The notes below the pieces were generated by a model. It did no database searches. It saw only the letters and a list, made by a program, of their open reading frames with translations, and was not told the origin of the DNA. Shown in pieces: positions 1 through 7,828 of a stretch of 48,500 bases of DNA. This DNA comes from Alistipes sp. (lineage in GTDB: Bacteria; Bacteroidota; Bacteroidia; Bacteroidales; Rikenellaceae): the NCBI GenBank assembly GCA_017517705.1, contig JAFWYM010000034.1, positions 1 to 48,500 of the forward strand, written 5' to 3'. The number at the start of each line of letters is the position of its first letter. Position 1 is the first letter of the stretch. Both the position numbers and the translations under genes were made by a program.

Positions 1-1
1 A

Positions 2-34
2 AAAACCCTCTGAAACGATGTTTCAAAGGGTTTT
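2..34 (-). terminator. Rho-independent terminator after tRNA-Gly
   Basis: Inverted repeat with arms 2-16 and 20-34, one mismatch and a 3-base loop. The GC part is CCC/GGG plus TGAAAC/GTTTCA. Read on the minus strand the stem ends in a run of T, 31 bases beyond the tRNA 3' end. Flanking A and T runs would let it act in both directions. Confidence 0.75.
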
Positions 35-64
35 GCTTGATTTTGTCCTCAAAACTTTTGGACT

Positions 65-140
65 TGGAGCGGAAAACGAGACTCGAACTCGCGACCCCAA
101 CCTTGGCAAGGTTGTGCTCTACCAACTGAGCTATTTCCGC
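65..140 (-). tRNA. tRNA-Gly (anticodon GCC)
   Basis: Complete cloverleaf on the minus strand. The 7-bp acceptor stem is GCGGAAA (134-140) with TTTCCGC (69-75); the discriminator base is T and CCA is encoded at 65-67. The anticodon loop CTTGCCAAG gives GCC, and the T loop reads GTTCGAGTC. It has its own consensus promoter 50 bases upstream and a hairpin terminator downstream, so it appears to be a single-gene transcription unit. Confidence 0.97.
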
Positions 141-188
141 AGTACTAACATCTTAAATTTACGACTACAACCTTTTCGATTGCGAGTG

Positions 189-219
189 CAAAGGTACACC
201 AAAAATTCTAATCTGCAAA
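189..219 (-). promoter_or_regulatory. Bacteroidota-type promoter of tRNA-Gly
   Basis: On the minus strand a -33 TTTG (216-219) and a -7 TACCTTTG (189-196) are separated by exactly 19 bases, matching the TTTG / TAnnTTTG consensus of the Bacteroidota primary sigma factor. The expected start lies near 182, giving a leader of about 40 bases before the tRNA. This is the clearest promoter in the window. Confidence 0.85.
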
Positions 220-246
220 TTTTTTCGAGTTTTTTTTTGAAAAAAA

Positions 247-1320
247 TTAAACTTTTTTTTCTGCAGCCTCGCTGATGGCTATCTGTTGACGTACCGACTC
301 CTCGTGTATTGCGCTGAAAATCTGATGTATAAACTCGCGAGGCACGCTCATCATCTTTGCTCGCGCCTCAGCCGACAAAAGCAGGTCGTTATAGCGGTCG
401 TGTTGCACGATTGCCATGCCGCGCGCTCTTTTATACTCGCCAATGGCTCTCGCCACATCCATTCGTTCAGCCAGAAGTTCGATGATGCGGCTATCTATAG
501 TGTCGATATGCAGGCGATAATCCGCCAGTGCATCATCACTTGCGGGTGTGCGATGCAGTCGCAGGCTATGAAGTATAGCATCCAAAACCTCGGGGGTTAC
601 CTGTTGCATAGCATCGCTGAGAGCCACATCGGGCTCCGTGTGGCTCTCGATCATAAGTCCTGCGAAGCCTATGTCGAGTGCCTGCTGCGAGAGCTGCGCT
701 ACCATATCGCTGCGCCCACCAATATGGCTGGGATCCGAGAGTATCGTGAGCATAGGCAGACGTCTGTGTAACTCGATGGGCACAGACCAATGTGGGGCGT
801 TGCGATAGGGCGTTGTCTCATGTGTGCCGAAGCCGCGATGTACGGCAGCGATGCGACGCACGCCACTATTATATATGCGCTCTATAGCACCTATCCATAG
901 GTCTACGTCGGGGATCACGGGGTTCTTAACGATCACGGCCGTATCTACGCCACGTAGTGCGTCGGCTATCTGCTGCGTAGCAAAGGGGTTTGTCGTCGTG
1001 CGCGCACCTATCCATACGCCATCGACGCCTGCGCGCAGTGCCATATCGAGGTGCTCGGGCGTGGCAACCTCGGTTATCACCTTGAGGCCCACACTCGCCT
1101 TCACCTCCGCTAGCCACGCCAAGGCCTCGGCACCGCGACCCTCGAACGACCCGGGCTTCGTGCGCGGCTTCCATATACCGGCACGAAAGATCTTCACGCC
1201 GGCAGCAGCCACCCCACGTGCTGTCGCAAGCGTCTGCTCGCGGCTCTCGGCGCTACATGGCCCAGCAATTATTATAGGCTCCGTGGCACACTCCTCGAAG
1301 AGGACTCTAAGGTCGTTCAT
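247..1320 (-). CDS. Bifunctional DAHP synthase / chorismate mutase
   Basis: Cytosolic fused enzyme (357 aa) for entry to the shikimate pathway and for the chorismate-to-prephenate step toward Phe and Tyr. Residues about 8-255 are a type I-beta (KDSA-like) DAHP synthase barrel: AGPCSAES at 19-26, RAGIWKPRTKPGSFEG at 46-61, ILSDPSHIGGRSD near 193-205. Residues about 262-346 are an AroQ-type chorismate mutase helix bundle, with R and K in the region DSRIIELLAERMDVAR and GEYKRARG. The fusion with the mutase at the C-terminus is typical of Bacteroidales. ATG start at 1320, 19 bases after the cyclophilin stop, so the two are probably cotranscribed. Transketolase, which supplies erythrose 4-phosphate, is two genes upstream on the same strand. 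Poly-A and poly-T tracts around the stop codon (about 229-262) could form an AT-only end signal. No separate regulatory domain is visible. Confidence 0.95.
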   Translation of the reverse strand: MNDLRVLFEECATEPIIIAGPCSAESREQTLATARGVAAAGVKIFRAGIWKPRTKPGSFEGRGAEALAWLAEVKASVGLKVITEVATPEHLDMALRAGVDGVWIGARTTTNPFATQQIADALRGVDTAVIVKNPVIPDVDLWIGAIERIYNSGVRRIAAVHRGFGTHETTPYRNAPHWSVPIELHRRLPMLTILSDPSHIGGRSDMVAQLSQQALDIGFAGLMIESHTEPDVALSDAMQQVTPEVLDAILHSLRLHRTPASDDALADYRLHIDTIDSRIIELLAERMDVARAIGEYKRARGMAIVQHDRYNDLLLSAEARAKMMSVPREFIHQIFSAIHEESVRQQIAISEAAEKKV

Positions 1321-1339
1321 CGCGCTTCTATAATGATTG

Positions 1340-1777
1340 TTACTCCTCGACGATGGTCACCGAGAGGATAAGGTCTCCGGGGCGTATGTCATCGATAACG
1401 TCGACACCCTCAACCACCTTACCAAAGCATGTATGCACGCCGTCGAGGTGCTGGGTATTCATACGATTGTGGCATATAAAGAACTGCGAGCCTCCGGTGT
1501 TGGGGCCACGGTGTGCCATCGAGAGGACACCGCGATCGTGATACTGGCGCTCGGCACGTGTTTCACAAGGGATTGTATAGCCCGGGCCTCCCGTGCCATC
1601 ACCCTTGGGGCATCCTCCCTGAATCACAAAGTCGGGAATCACGCGGTGAAAGCAGAGGGCATCGTAAAAGTGACTCTCGGCGAGCTTCACAAAGTTATCA
1701 ACGGTGATGGGCGTCTCCTTCTCATAGAGCTCGGCCTTCATATCACCCTTCTCGGTAGATATAATTGCGTACTTCAT
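1340..1777 (-). CDS. Peptidyl-prolyl cis-trans isomerase, cyclophilin type
   Basis: Single-domain cyclophilin (145 aa) that isomerises X-Pro bonds. The active-site and binding segments are present: [13 protein letters not shown] near 43-55, [10 protein letters not shown], and GGSQFFICH near 94-102, followed by [14 protein letters not shown]. There is no signal peptide, so it is cytosolic, closest to PpiB in type. The spacing and final residues are complete (ends TIVEE). It lies between transketolase and DAHP synthase/chorismate mutase on the same strand; a 223-base gap holding a dispersed repeat separates it from transketolase, and only 19 bases separate it from the DAHP synthase gene. No convincing own promoter was found directly upstream, but one could lie within the repeat. 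Confidence 0.93.
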   Translation of the reverse strand: MKYAIISTEKGDMKAELYEKETPITVDNFVKLAESHFYDALCFHRVIPDFVIQGGCPKGDGTGGPGYTIPCETRAERQYHDRGVLSMAHRGPNTGGSQFFICHNRMNTQHLDGVHTCFGKVVEGVDVIDDIRPGDLILSVTIVEE

Positions 1778-1817
1778 AGTCTTAATATATTATGTTTTTA
1801 AGCCATGGTAACAAGGG

Positions 1818-1849
1818 GGGGGTGACTAAAAAGTAAATTTGTCATCCCC
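1818..1849. terminator. TGACTAA-family hairpin, copy 1
   Basis: Stem of GGGG-GTGAC (1818-1826) against GTCATCCCC (1841-1849) with one G.T pair; the loop contains TAAAAAG and AAATTT. It is followed by TTTTG on the plus strand. It belongs to a family of six similar hairpins in the window, all between genes. Here it lies between transketolase and cyclophilin, both on the minus strand, so it might partly separate the two. Confidence 0.6.
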
Positions 1850-1858
1850 GTTTTGTTA

Positions 1859-1980
1859 AGAGGTTGAATAAAAAGATGTAGTTTTAGGCATGCGAAGCCC
1901 GAAAAAGCGCAGTTTACTTGGCGTAAATGAGCATTTTAAGGGCAAGCATAACGCAGAAATACACTTTTTATTCAGCCTCT
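1859..1980 (+). repeat. MITE-like dispersed repeat, copy 1 (122 bp)
   Basis: Bounded by 17-bp inverted ends with one mismatch: AGAGGTTGAATAAAAAG at 1859-1875 and its near-complement at 1964-1980. The interior holds small hairpins (GTTTAC/GTAAA-type near 1910-1926). Two further copies are at 44425-44609 and 48384 to the window end, and a short fragment is near 7785-7800. All copies directly follow a TGACTAA-family hairpin. It has no coding capacity, so if mobile it would depend on an enzyme encoded elsewhere. Orientation is given relative to the hairpin. Confidence 0.75.
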
Positions 1981-2000
1981 CGTCACCATTGGGGTGTTAA

Positions 2001-4025
2001 TTATTTAAGCATAGCCTTAACCTCCTCGGCTACGGTCTTGCCGTTATAGCCGAACTTCTCGTCGAGAACCTTGAAGGGGGCTGAGTATCCGAAGTGGTCA
2101 AAGCCGTGGATGAAGCCACCCTCGCCTACGAGACCGCGGAGGTTCATAGAGAGACCCGAGGTCATACCGTAGCGTGGCAGGCTGCCAAGCACCGCCTCCT
2201 GGTACTCCACGGGCTGGTCGCGGAAGAGACCCTCGCTCGGGATAGAGACAACGCGCGTAGCGATGCCCTCCTTGGCGAGCTCCTCGGCACCCTCAACAAG
2301 CGTAGACACCTCCGAGCCTGTAGCCACAAGCGTAACCTTAGCATTGGGCGCCTCCATCACAACGTAGCCACCACGCTCCGCCTGCATGGCATCCTCGCGA
2401 CGTGAGGTGCCACCGAGGGCGGGCAACGACTTGATATTCTGGCGCGAGAGGATGAGTGCCACGGGGCGCTGCTCCTCCAATGCCATCTTCCATGCGGCCA
2501 CCGTCTCCTCCGAGTCTGCGGGGCGAAGCACGAGCATCGAGCGCTCGCCCGAGTGGTTGCGCACCTGCTCCATAAGACGTATCTGAATCTCGTGCTCTAC
2601 GGGCTCGTGCGTAGGGCCATCCTCGCCAACGCGGAATGAGTCGTGCGTCCAGATGTAGATGACGTGCTGACGCATAAGTGCCGAGAGGCGCACTGCCGGC
2701 TTCATATAGTCGGAGAATACAAAGAAGGTACCACATGCGGGAATGATGCCGCCATGGAGTGCCATGCCGTTCATCACGCAGGCCATGGTAAGCTCCGCAA
2801 CACCCGCCTGGAAGAAGTTTCCGGTGAAGTCGCCCTTGGTGAAGGCCTTGGTCTTCTTGAGGAAGCCGTCGGTCTTATCCGAGTTCGAGAGGTCGGCAGA
2901 AGCAACAACCATATTCTCCACATTCTCAGCGAAGAAGCCGAGCATCGTAGCCGACGCCGCGCGTGTTGCCTGGTCGGGCTTAATATCTATCTTCGAGTAG
3001 TCGATCTCGGGGAGCTTGCCAGAGTAGAAGCTATCCATCTTCTCTGCAAGTGCGGGGTTCTCCTTACGCCATGCTGCCTCCTTGGCCTGCATATCCTTGG
3101 CCCACGCGCGGAGCTCCTCACGACGTGCTGCGTATACCTCCTTCGACTCCTCGAATACGGCGAAGGGCTCGTCGGGGTTACCACCAAGGTTCTTGATGGT
3201 GGCAGCTATGTCGGCACCGGCAGCCGTAAGTGGCTGACCATGCGTAGACACCTGGTTCTCGAAGCTCGTACCATCGGCCTTACGTGCGCCATAGCCCATC
3301 GTGGTCTTGCCGATGATGAGCGTAGGACGCTCGGTCTCGGCATTTGCAGCCTTCAGCGCTGCGCGTATCTCGTCGATAGACTGGCCATTCACGGTGATGA
3401 CATTCCAGTTCCACGCGCGATACTTCATGGCGATATCCTCGGTGTCTACCTCGTCGCACTTTGTCGAGAGCTGGATGTTGTTCGAGTCGTAGTACATGAT
3501 GAGGTTGGCAAGGCCGAGGTGTCCGGCAATGCGGCCCACGCCCTGCGATATCTCCTCCTGTACAGCACCATCCGAGATGAAGGCATAGGTCTTATGTGCC
3601 ATCCACTCACCAAAACGAGCAACCATAAAGCGCTCAGCGATGGCAGCACCAAGAGCCATAGCGTGACCCTGACCCAGGGGGCCCGAGGTGTTCTCCACGC
3701 CACGTAACACGTCGACCTCGGGGTGACCGGGCGTCACACTACCCCACTGACGCAACGACTGCAGATCCTCCGTCGTGTAGTTACCCGCCAACGAGAGCAC
3801 AGCATAGAGCATAGGCGACATGTGGCCGGGGTCGAGGAACATACGATCGCGATGGGGGTAAGCCATATTGTCGGGATCGTAGCGCAAGAACTCCGTGTAG
3901 AGCACGTTGATAAAGTCGGCACCACCCATAGCACCACCGGGGTGACCAGACTTAGCCTTCTCAACCATCGAGGCAGCCAAGATACGAATGTTGTCGGCTG
4001 CACGCTGAAGCTTATTATTCTCCAT
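2001..4025 (-). CDS. tkt: Transketolase
   Basis: Thiamine-diphosphate enzyme (674 aa, normal full length) of the non-oxidative pentose phosphate pathway; it moves two-carbon ketol units between xylulose 5-phosphate and ribose 5-phosphate or erythrose 4-phosphate. Visible signatures: KAKSGHPGGAMGGADF at 24-39, TPGHPEVD, GPLGQGHAMALGAAIAE, and the cofactor-binding region SDGAVQEEISQG followed by DSNNIQLS. The pyrimidine-binding domain contains ACGTFFVFSDYMKPAVRLSAL and WTHDSFRVGEDGPTHEPVEH. ATG at 4025. It diverges from pgk across a 355-base gap with promoters on both sides. A hairpin and the dispersed repeat follow its stop codon. Its product erythrose 4-phosphate is a substrate of the DAHP synthase encoded two genes downstream. 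Confidence 0.97.
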   Translation of the reverse strand: MENNKLQRAADNIRILAASMVEKAKSGHPGGAMGGADFINVLYTEFLRYDPDNMAYPHRDRMFLDPGHMSPMLYAVLSLAGNYTTEDLQSLRQWGSVTPGHPEVDVLRGVENTSGPLGQGHAMALGAAIAERFMVARFGEWMAHKTYAFISDGAVQEEISQGVGRIAGHLGLANLIMYYDSNNIQLSTKCDEVDTEDIAMKYRAWNWNVITVNGQSIDEIRAALKAANAETERPTLIIGKTTMGYGARKADGTSFENQVSTHGQPLTAAGADIAATIKNLGGNPDEPFAVFEESKEVYAARREELRAWAKDMQAKEAAWRKENPALAEKMDSFYSGKLPEIDYSKIDIKPDQATRAASATMLGFFAENVENMVVASADLSNSDKTDGFLKKTKAFTKGDFTGNFFQAGVAELTMACVMNGMALHGGIIPACGTFFVFSDYMKPAVRLSALMRQHVIYIWTHDSFRVGEDGPTHEPVEHEIQIRLMEQVRNHSGERSMLVLRPADSEETVAAWKMALEEQRPVALILSRQNIKSLPALGGTSRREDAMQAERGGYVVMEAPNAKVTLVATGSEVSTLVEGAEELAKEGIATRVVSIPSEGLFRDQPVEYQEAVLGSLPRYGMTSGLSMNLRGLVGEGGFIHGFDHFGYSAPFKVLDEKFGYNGKTVAEEVKAMLK

Positions 4026-4105
4026 AATTTTTAGTAGTATTATATTGTTTTAAGTTTTGTTCTTACCTTGTCGGGGCTACCTCAAGGCCCCATCCATACA
4101 TCATA

Positions 4106-4113
4106 CAAAGGTA
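4106..4113 (-). promoter_or_regulatory. -7 element for tkt
   Basis: TACCTTTG on the minus strand, about 80 bases before the transketolase ATG. No TTTG at the expected -33 position, so only the -7 half is supported. Confidence 0.55.
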
Positions 4114-4334
4114 CTAAAACTTTCCTAATAGTCGCCCATCGTGACACATTTTTTTTAATATTACCATAAATAATGTTGCTTTTGTTTGAGCTCCGCCTCT
4201 ATTTTAGGGCAACCTTGCATTTTTTTCAGATTATTTCACGCTTCTTGCATAATAAAGTTTTGCCGCAGCATAATAAAATGTGTGGTCGCCACATTATTAC
4301 ATAGGTATAAAGCACTATTTTTAAAAAATTTAAG

Positions 4335-4342
4335 TACCTTTG
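4335..4342 (+). promoter_or_regulatory. -7 element for pgk
   Basis: TACCTTTG, 38 bases before the pgk ATG. A T-rich stretch lies at the -33 region but no exact TTTG. Confidence 0.6.
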
Positions 4343-4380
4343 TGGCGTATTTTTGACATTAAACTAAAAAAGATAATACT

Positions 4381-5643
4381 ATGTTTGCAATCGACAACTA
4401 CAATTTCGCTGGCAAGCGCGCCATCATTCGCGTAGATTTCAACGTGCCCCTCAATGCTGAGGGCAAGGTTACCGACGACACACGTATCCGTGCTGCCATA
4501 CCCACCATCAAGAGGGTGTTGGCTGCCGGTGGCTCAGTGATTCTCATGTCGCACCTCGGCCGTCCCAAGAAGAATCCCGACCCCAAGTACTCGTTGGAGC
4601 AGATCATCTACGCTATCGAGGAGCGCCTTGGTCAGAAGGTTATGTTTGCGGGCGACTGTATGGGCGAGAAGGCTGCCGAGATGGCTGCAAATCTCAAGCC
4701 CGGCGAGGTGATGCTCTTGGAGAACCTTCGTTTCTATGCCGAGGAGGAGGGCAAGCCCCGCGGTCTTGCGGAGGATGCCTCGGAGGAGGAGAAGAAGGAG
4801 GCCAAGAAGGCTGTTAAGGAGTCGCAGAAGGAGTTCGTCAAGCGTCTTGCATCGTATGCCGATTGCTACGTAAACGACGCCTTTGGCACGGCACACCGTG
4901 CTCACGCCTCAACGGCACTCATCGCCGACTACTTCCCCAACGACAAGATGTTCGGCTACGTTATGGAGAACGAGTTGAAGGCTATCGACGGTGTCATGCA
5001 GAACCCCGAGCGCCCCTTCTGTGCTATCATCGGTGGCTCGAAGGTATCTACAAAGATTACCATCATAGAGAAACTCATGGAGAAGGTCGACTCTATCATC
5101 ATCGGTGGTGGCATGACCTATACGTTTGCCGGTGCCGAGGGTGGCAAGGTGGGCAAGTCAATCTGCGAGCCCGACATGTTCCCAGTAGCGTTGGATATAT
5201 TGAAGAAGGCCGAGCAGAAGGGCATCACCATCCTTCGCTCGCCCGATGCCCTCATCTGCGACGACTTTGCCGAGACGGCAAACACCATGGAGGCTCCCGC
5301 GAACAACATACCCGACGAATGGGAGGGTGTCGACATTGCCACGGGTGGCAAGGCTAAGTTCCGCGAGCACATCCTCGGCTGCAAGACTATCCTCTGGAAT
5401 GGCCCCGTAGGCGTGTTCGAGATTGACAAGTTCTCGACAGGCTCGCGTGCTGTGGCTGAGGCTATTGCCGAGGCTACGGAGAAGAATGGCGCCTACTCGC
5501 TTATCGGCGGTGGCGACTCGGTGGCATGTGTCAACAAGTTCGGTTTGGCGGATAAGGTGTCGTACGTATCAACCGGTGGTGGTGCTCTCCTTGAGTATAT
5601 GGAGGGTAAGGAGCTTCCCGGCGTAGCAGCGATCCGCAAGTAG
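4381..5643 (+). CDS. pgk: Phosphoglycerate kinase
   Basis: Glycolytic/gluconeogenic kinase (420 aa) converting 1,3-bisphosphoglycerate and ADP to 3-phosphoglycerate and ATP in the cytosol. N-terminal substrate domain: [11 protein letters not shown] near 15-25 and MSHLGRPK near 57-64. A lysine/glutamate-rich insert near 120-150 ([20 protein letters not shown]) makes it somewhat longer than many bacterial homologues. [11 protein letters not shown] and [11 protein letters not shown] follow. The nucleotide domain has [10 protein letters not shown] and the loop [11 protein letters not shown] near the C-terminus. ATG start at 4381 with a TACCTTTG element upstream. The next gene (M13 peptidase) starts 44 bases later on the same strand and may be cotranscribed. 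Confidence 0.97.
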   Translation: MFAIDNYNFAGKRAIIRVDFNVPLNAEGKVTDDTRIRAAIPTIKRVLAAGGSVILMSHLGRPKKNPDPKYSLEQIIYAIEERLGQKVMFAGDCMGEKAAEMAANLKPGEVMLLENLRFYAEEEGKPRGLAEDASEEEKKEAKKAVKESQKEFVKRLASYADCYVNDAFGTAHRAHASTALIADYFPNDKMFGYVMENELKAIDGVMQNPERPFCAIIGGSKVSTKITIIEKLMEKVDSIIIGGGMTYTFAGAEGGKVGKSICEPDMFPVALDILKKAEQKGITILRSPDALICDDFAETANTMEAPANNIPDEWEGVDIATGGKAKFREHILGCKTILWNGPVGVFEIDKFSTGSRAVAEAIAEATEKNGAYSLIGGGDSVACVNKFGLADKVSYVSTGGGALLEYMEGKELPGVAAIRK

Positions 5644-5687
5644 ACGTAGGCTCAAAAGGCGAAAACCTAAACAATAAATAACCTATA

Positions 5688-7718
5688 ATGAAAAAATTAA
5701 CATTTATCCTTGCGACAGCACTTATGATGACAGCTTGCGCAACGAATAATGCCGAGACGGGCGACGTGGTACCCGCCATCGACAAGAACAACTTTGACGA
5801 GGCCATAAACCTCAAGGACGACTTCTACCAGTGGGCTACAGGCGGCTGGCAGAAGAACAACCCTCTTAAGCCCGAGTTCTCACGCTACGGCTCATTCGAT
5901 GTGTTGCGCGAGAATAACGAGGTACGCATCAACGACCTCTTCAAGGCTATGACCGAGTCGAAGGCTGCGTTTGGCAGCGTAGAGCAGAAGATTTCGGATC
6001 TCTACAAGATGGGCCTCGACGAGGAGCGCCTGAATAAGGAGGGTGCCGAGCCTATACGTGCAGCTGTTGAGGCTATCCTTGCCACGGCAGATCGCGAGGC
6101 TCTTATCGCATCTATCCCGGCACTTCACACTGACGGCATCGGCGTATTCTTCGCAGCATACCCTGCTGCCGACCTCGCCGATAGCAACATGACCATCCTC
6201 TACCTCGAGCAGGGCGGCCTCGGCATGGGCAACCGCGACTACTATGTCGACGAGGCTAACAGCGACAAGAAGGCTGCATACCGCACATACCTCGAGAAGA
6301 TATTTACACTGGCAGGTGTTGAGGGCGACGTTAAGAAGATGGCCGACGACGTTCTCGCCATCGAGGATCGTATTGCCGAGAAGTCGTGGTCGAATGTCGA
6401 GTGCCGCGATATTCAGAAGGGCTACAACCCCTACACTGTGGATGCCGTGCGTAAGGAGTTTAGCACCGTGGACTGGGATGCTTACTTCGCAGCGATGAAG
6501 ATTGAGGGCCTCAACAAGATTGTTGTTAGCCAGCCCTCGTCATTCGCCAACATCATGGATGTACTCGCCACGGCAGATGTTGATGCTCTCCGCTCGTATG
6601 TTGCAGCACACTACATCGACGCTGCTGCCAGCTACCTGAGCGAGGAGTTTGCCCTTGCATCGTTCGAGTTCTTCGGCAAGACCATGTCGGGCACGGAGGA
6701 GATTCGTCCTCGCTGGAAGCGCGCCATGGGTGTACCCAACTCTATCCTCTCGGATGCTGTGGGTGAGATCTATGTTGCCAAGTACTTCCCCGAAAGCGAG
6801 AAGGCTCGCGTGGAGACTATGGTGGCGAACATCCAGAAGGCCTTCTCTAAGCATATCGAGGCTCTTGATTGGATGAGCGCCGACACTAAGGCTAAGGCCC
6901 AGGAGAAGTTGAGCGCCTTCACCGTGAAGATTGGCTACCCCAATAAGTGGAAGGACTACTCGACACTCACCATCGACCCCAAGAAGACGTACTGGGAGAA
7001 CGTTGTGGAGGCTAACCGCTGGTATACGGCCGATGCAATGAGCGAGGTAGGCAAGCCCGTAGACCGCGAGAAGTGGATGATGCCACCCCAGATGGTAAAC
7101 GCCTACTATATGCCTACGACCAACGAGATATGCTTCCCCGCAGCTATCCTTCAGCCCCCCTTCTACAACCCCAATGCTGACGATGCTGTGAACTATGGCG
7201 CCATCGGCGTGGTTATCGCACATGAGATGACTCACGGCTTCGACGACCAGGGCTCGCAGTTCGACAAGTATGGCAACATGAACGACTGGTGGACCAAGGA
7301 GGATCGCACAGCATTTGAGGCTAAGACCAATATCCTTGTTGAGCAGTTCAACGCCATCGAGATTCTCCCCGGCTTGTTCGCCGATGGTAAGTTCTCGTTG
7401 GGCGAGAATATCGCCGACCAGGGAGGCTTGCGCCTCGCCTTCACAGGCCTTACCGACTATGCGTGGGCTGAGGGACGCCCCGAGGATATCGACGGCTTCA
7501 CCGGCGAGCAGCGCTTCTACATTGGCTACGCTACACTCTGGGCGCAGAATATCACCGACCAGGAGAAGGAGCGCCTCACAAAGGTTGACGTTCACTCGCT
7601 CGGCCGCAACCGTGTAAACGCCACGTTGCGTAACATAGAGTCGTTCTATGATGCCTTTGGCATCACCGAGGGCGACGCTATGTATATGCCCGTCGAGGAG
7701 CGCGTTATCATCTGGTAG
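5688..7718 (+). CDS. M13 family zinc metallopeptidase, lipoprotein
   Basis: Neprilysin/PepO-like endopeptidase (676 aa). The N-terminus is a lipoprotein signal: basic start, hydrophobic core, lipobox MTAC with Cys17, so it should be anchored in the cell envelope. The family features are complete: NAYY at 471-474 for substrate binding, the zinc motif HEMTH at 512-516 inside VVIAHEMTHGFDDQG, and the third ligand in ENIAD at 573-577 followed by QGGL. The C-terminus ends VEERVIIW; M13 enzymes usually end in a CxxW-type motif, and the cysteine is replaced here, as in many bacterial members. It begins 44 bases after pgk and is closed by a strong hairpin at 7748-7779. Substrate unknown; members cut small peptides. 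Confidence 0.93.
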   Translation: MKKLTFILATALMMTACATNNAETGDVVPAIDKNNFDEAINLKDDFYQWATGGWQKNNPLKPEFSRYGSFDVLRENNEVRINDLFKAMTESKAAFGSVEQKISDLYKMGLDEERLNKEGAEPIRAAVEAILATADREALIASIPALHTDGIGVFFAAYPAADLADSNMTILYLEQGGLGMGNRDYYVDEANSDKKAAYRTYLEKIFTLAGVEGDVKKMADDVLAIEDRIAEKSWSNVECRDIQKGYNPYTVDAVRKEFSTVDWDAYFAAMKIEGLNKIVVSQPSSFANIMDVLATADVDALRSYVAAHYIDAAASYLSEEFALASFEFFGKTMSGTEEIRPRWKRAMGVPNSILSDAVGEIYVAKYFPESEKARVETMVANIQKAFSKHIEALDWMSADTKAKAQEKLSAFTVKIGYPNKWKDYSTLTIDPKKTYWENVVEANRWYTADAMSEVGKPVDREKWMMPPQMVNAYYMPTTNEICFPAAILQPPFYNPNADDAVNYGAIGVVIAHEMTHGFDDQGSQFDKYGNMNDWWTKEDRTAFEAKTNILVEQFNAIEILPGLFADGKFSLGENIADQGGLRLAFTGLTDYAWAEGRPEDIDGFTGEQRFYIGYATLWAQNITDQEKERLTKVDVHSLGRNRVNATLRNIESFYDAFGITEGDAMYMPVEERVIIW

Positions 7719-7747
7719 TAGACACAAATAGAGCTAATAAACTCCGA

Positions 7748-7779
7748 GGGGATGACTAAATAGTAAATTTGTCATCCCC
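7748..7779. terminator. TGACTAA-family hairpin, copy 2, with repeat fragment
   Basis: Perfect 9-bp stem GGGGATGAC (7748-7756) / GTCATCCCC (7771-7779) after the M13 peptidase gene. It is followed by GTTAGGAGGTTGAATA at 7785-7800, matching the left end of the MITE-like repeat, after which similarity stops. So this site keeps the hairpin with only the edge of the repeat. Confidence 0.75.
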
Positions 7780-7828
7780 TTGTTGTTAGGAGGTTGAATA
7801 CAATCGCGAAACATTGCGCGATAGCACT

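Larger units (their letters stand above)
4026..4380. other. Divergent intergenic region tkt / pgk
   Basis: 355 bases without a gene. Contains -7 type elements for both directions (4106-4113 minus, 4335-4342 plus), a direct repeat GCATAATAAA (two copies, about 4246-4278) and a short hairpin GTGTGG/CCACAT near 4280-4293. AT-rich. The repeated motif could be an operator, but nothing here identifies a regulator. Confidence 0.5.

Noticed and set aside
2643-3707. Long plus-strand open frame (354 codons) opposite transketolase
   Set aside because: Antisense shadow of a complete conserved gene.
6540-7727. Long minus-strand open frame (395 codons) opposite the M13 peptidase
   Set aside because: It is exactly antisense to a complete, motif-bearing gene and has no domain of its own; high GC coding sequence often leaves such frames open.
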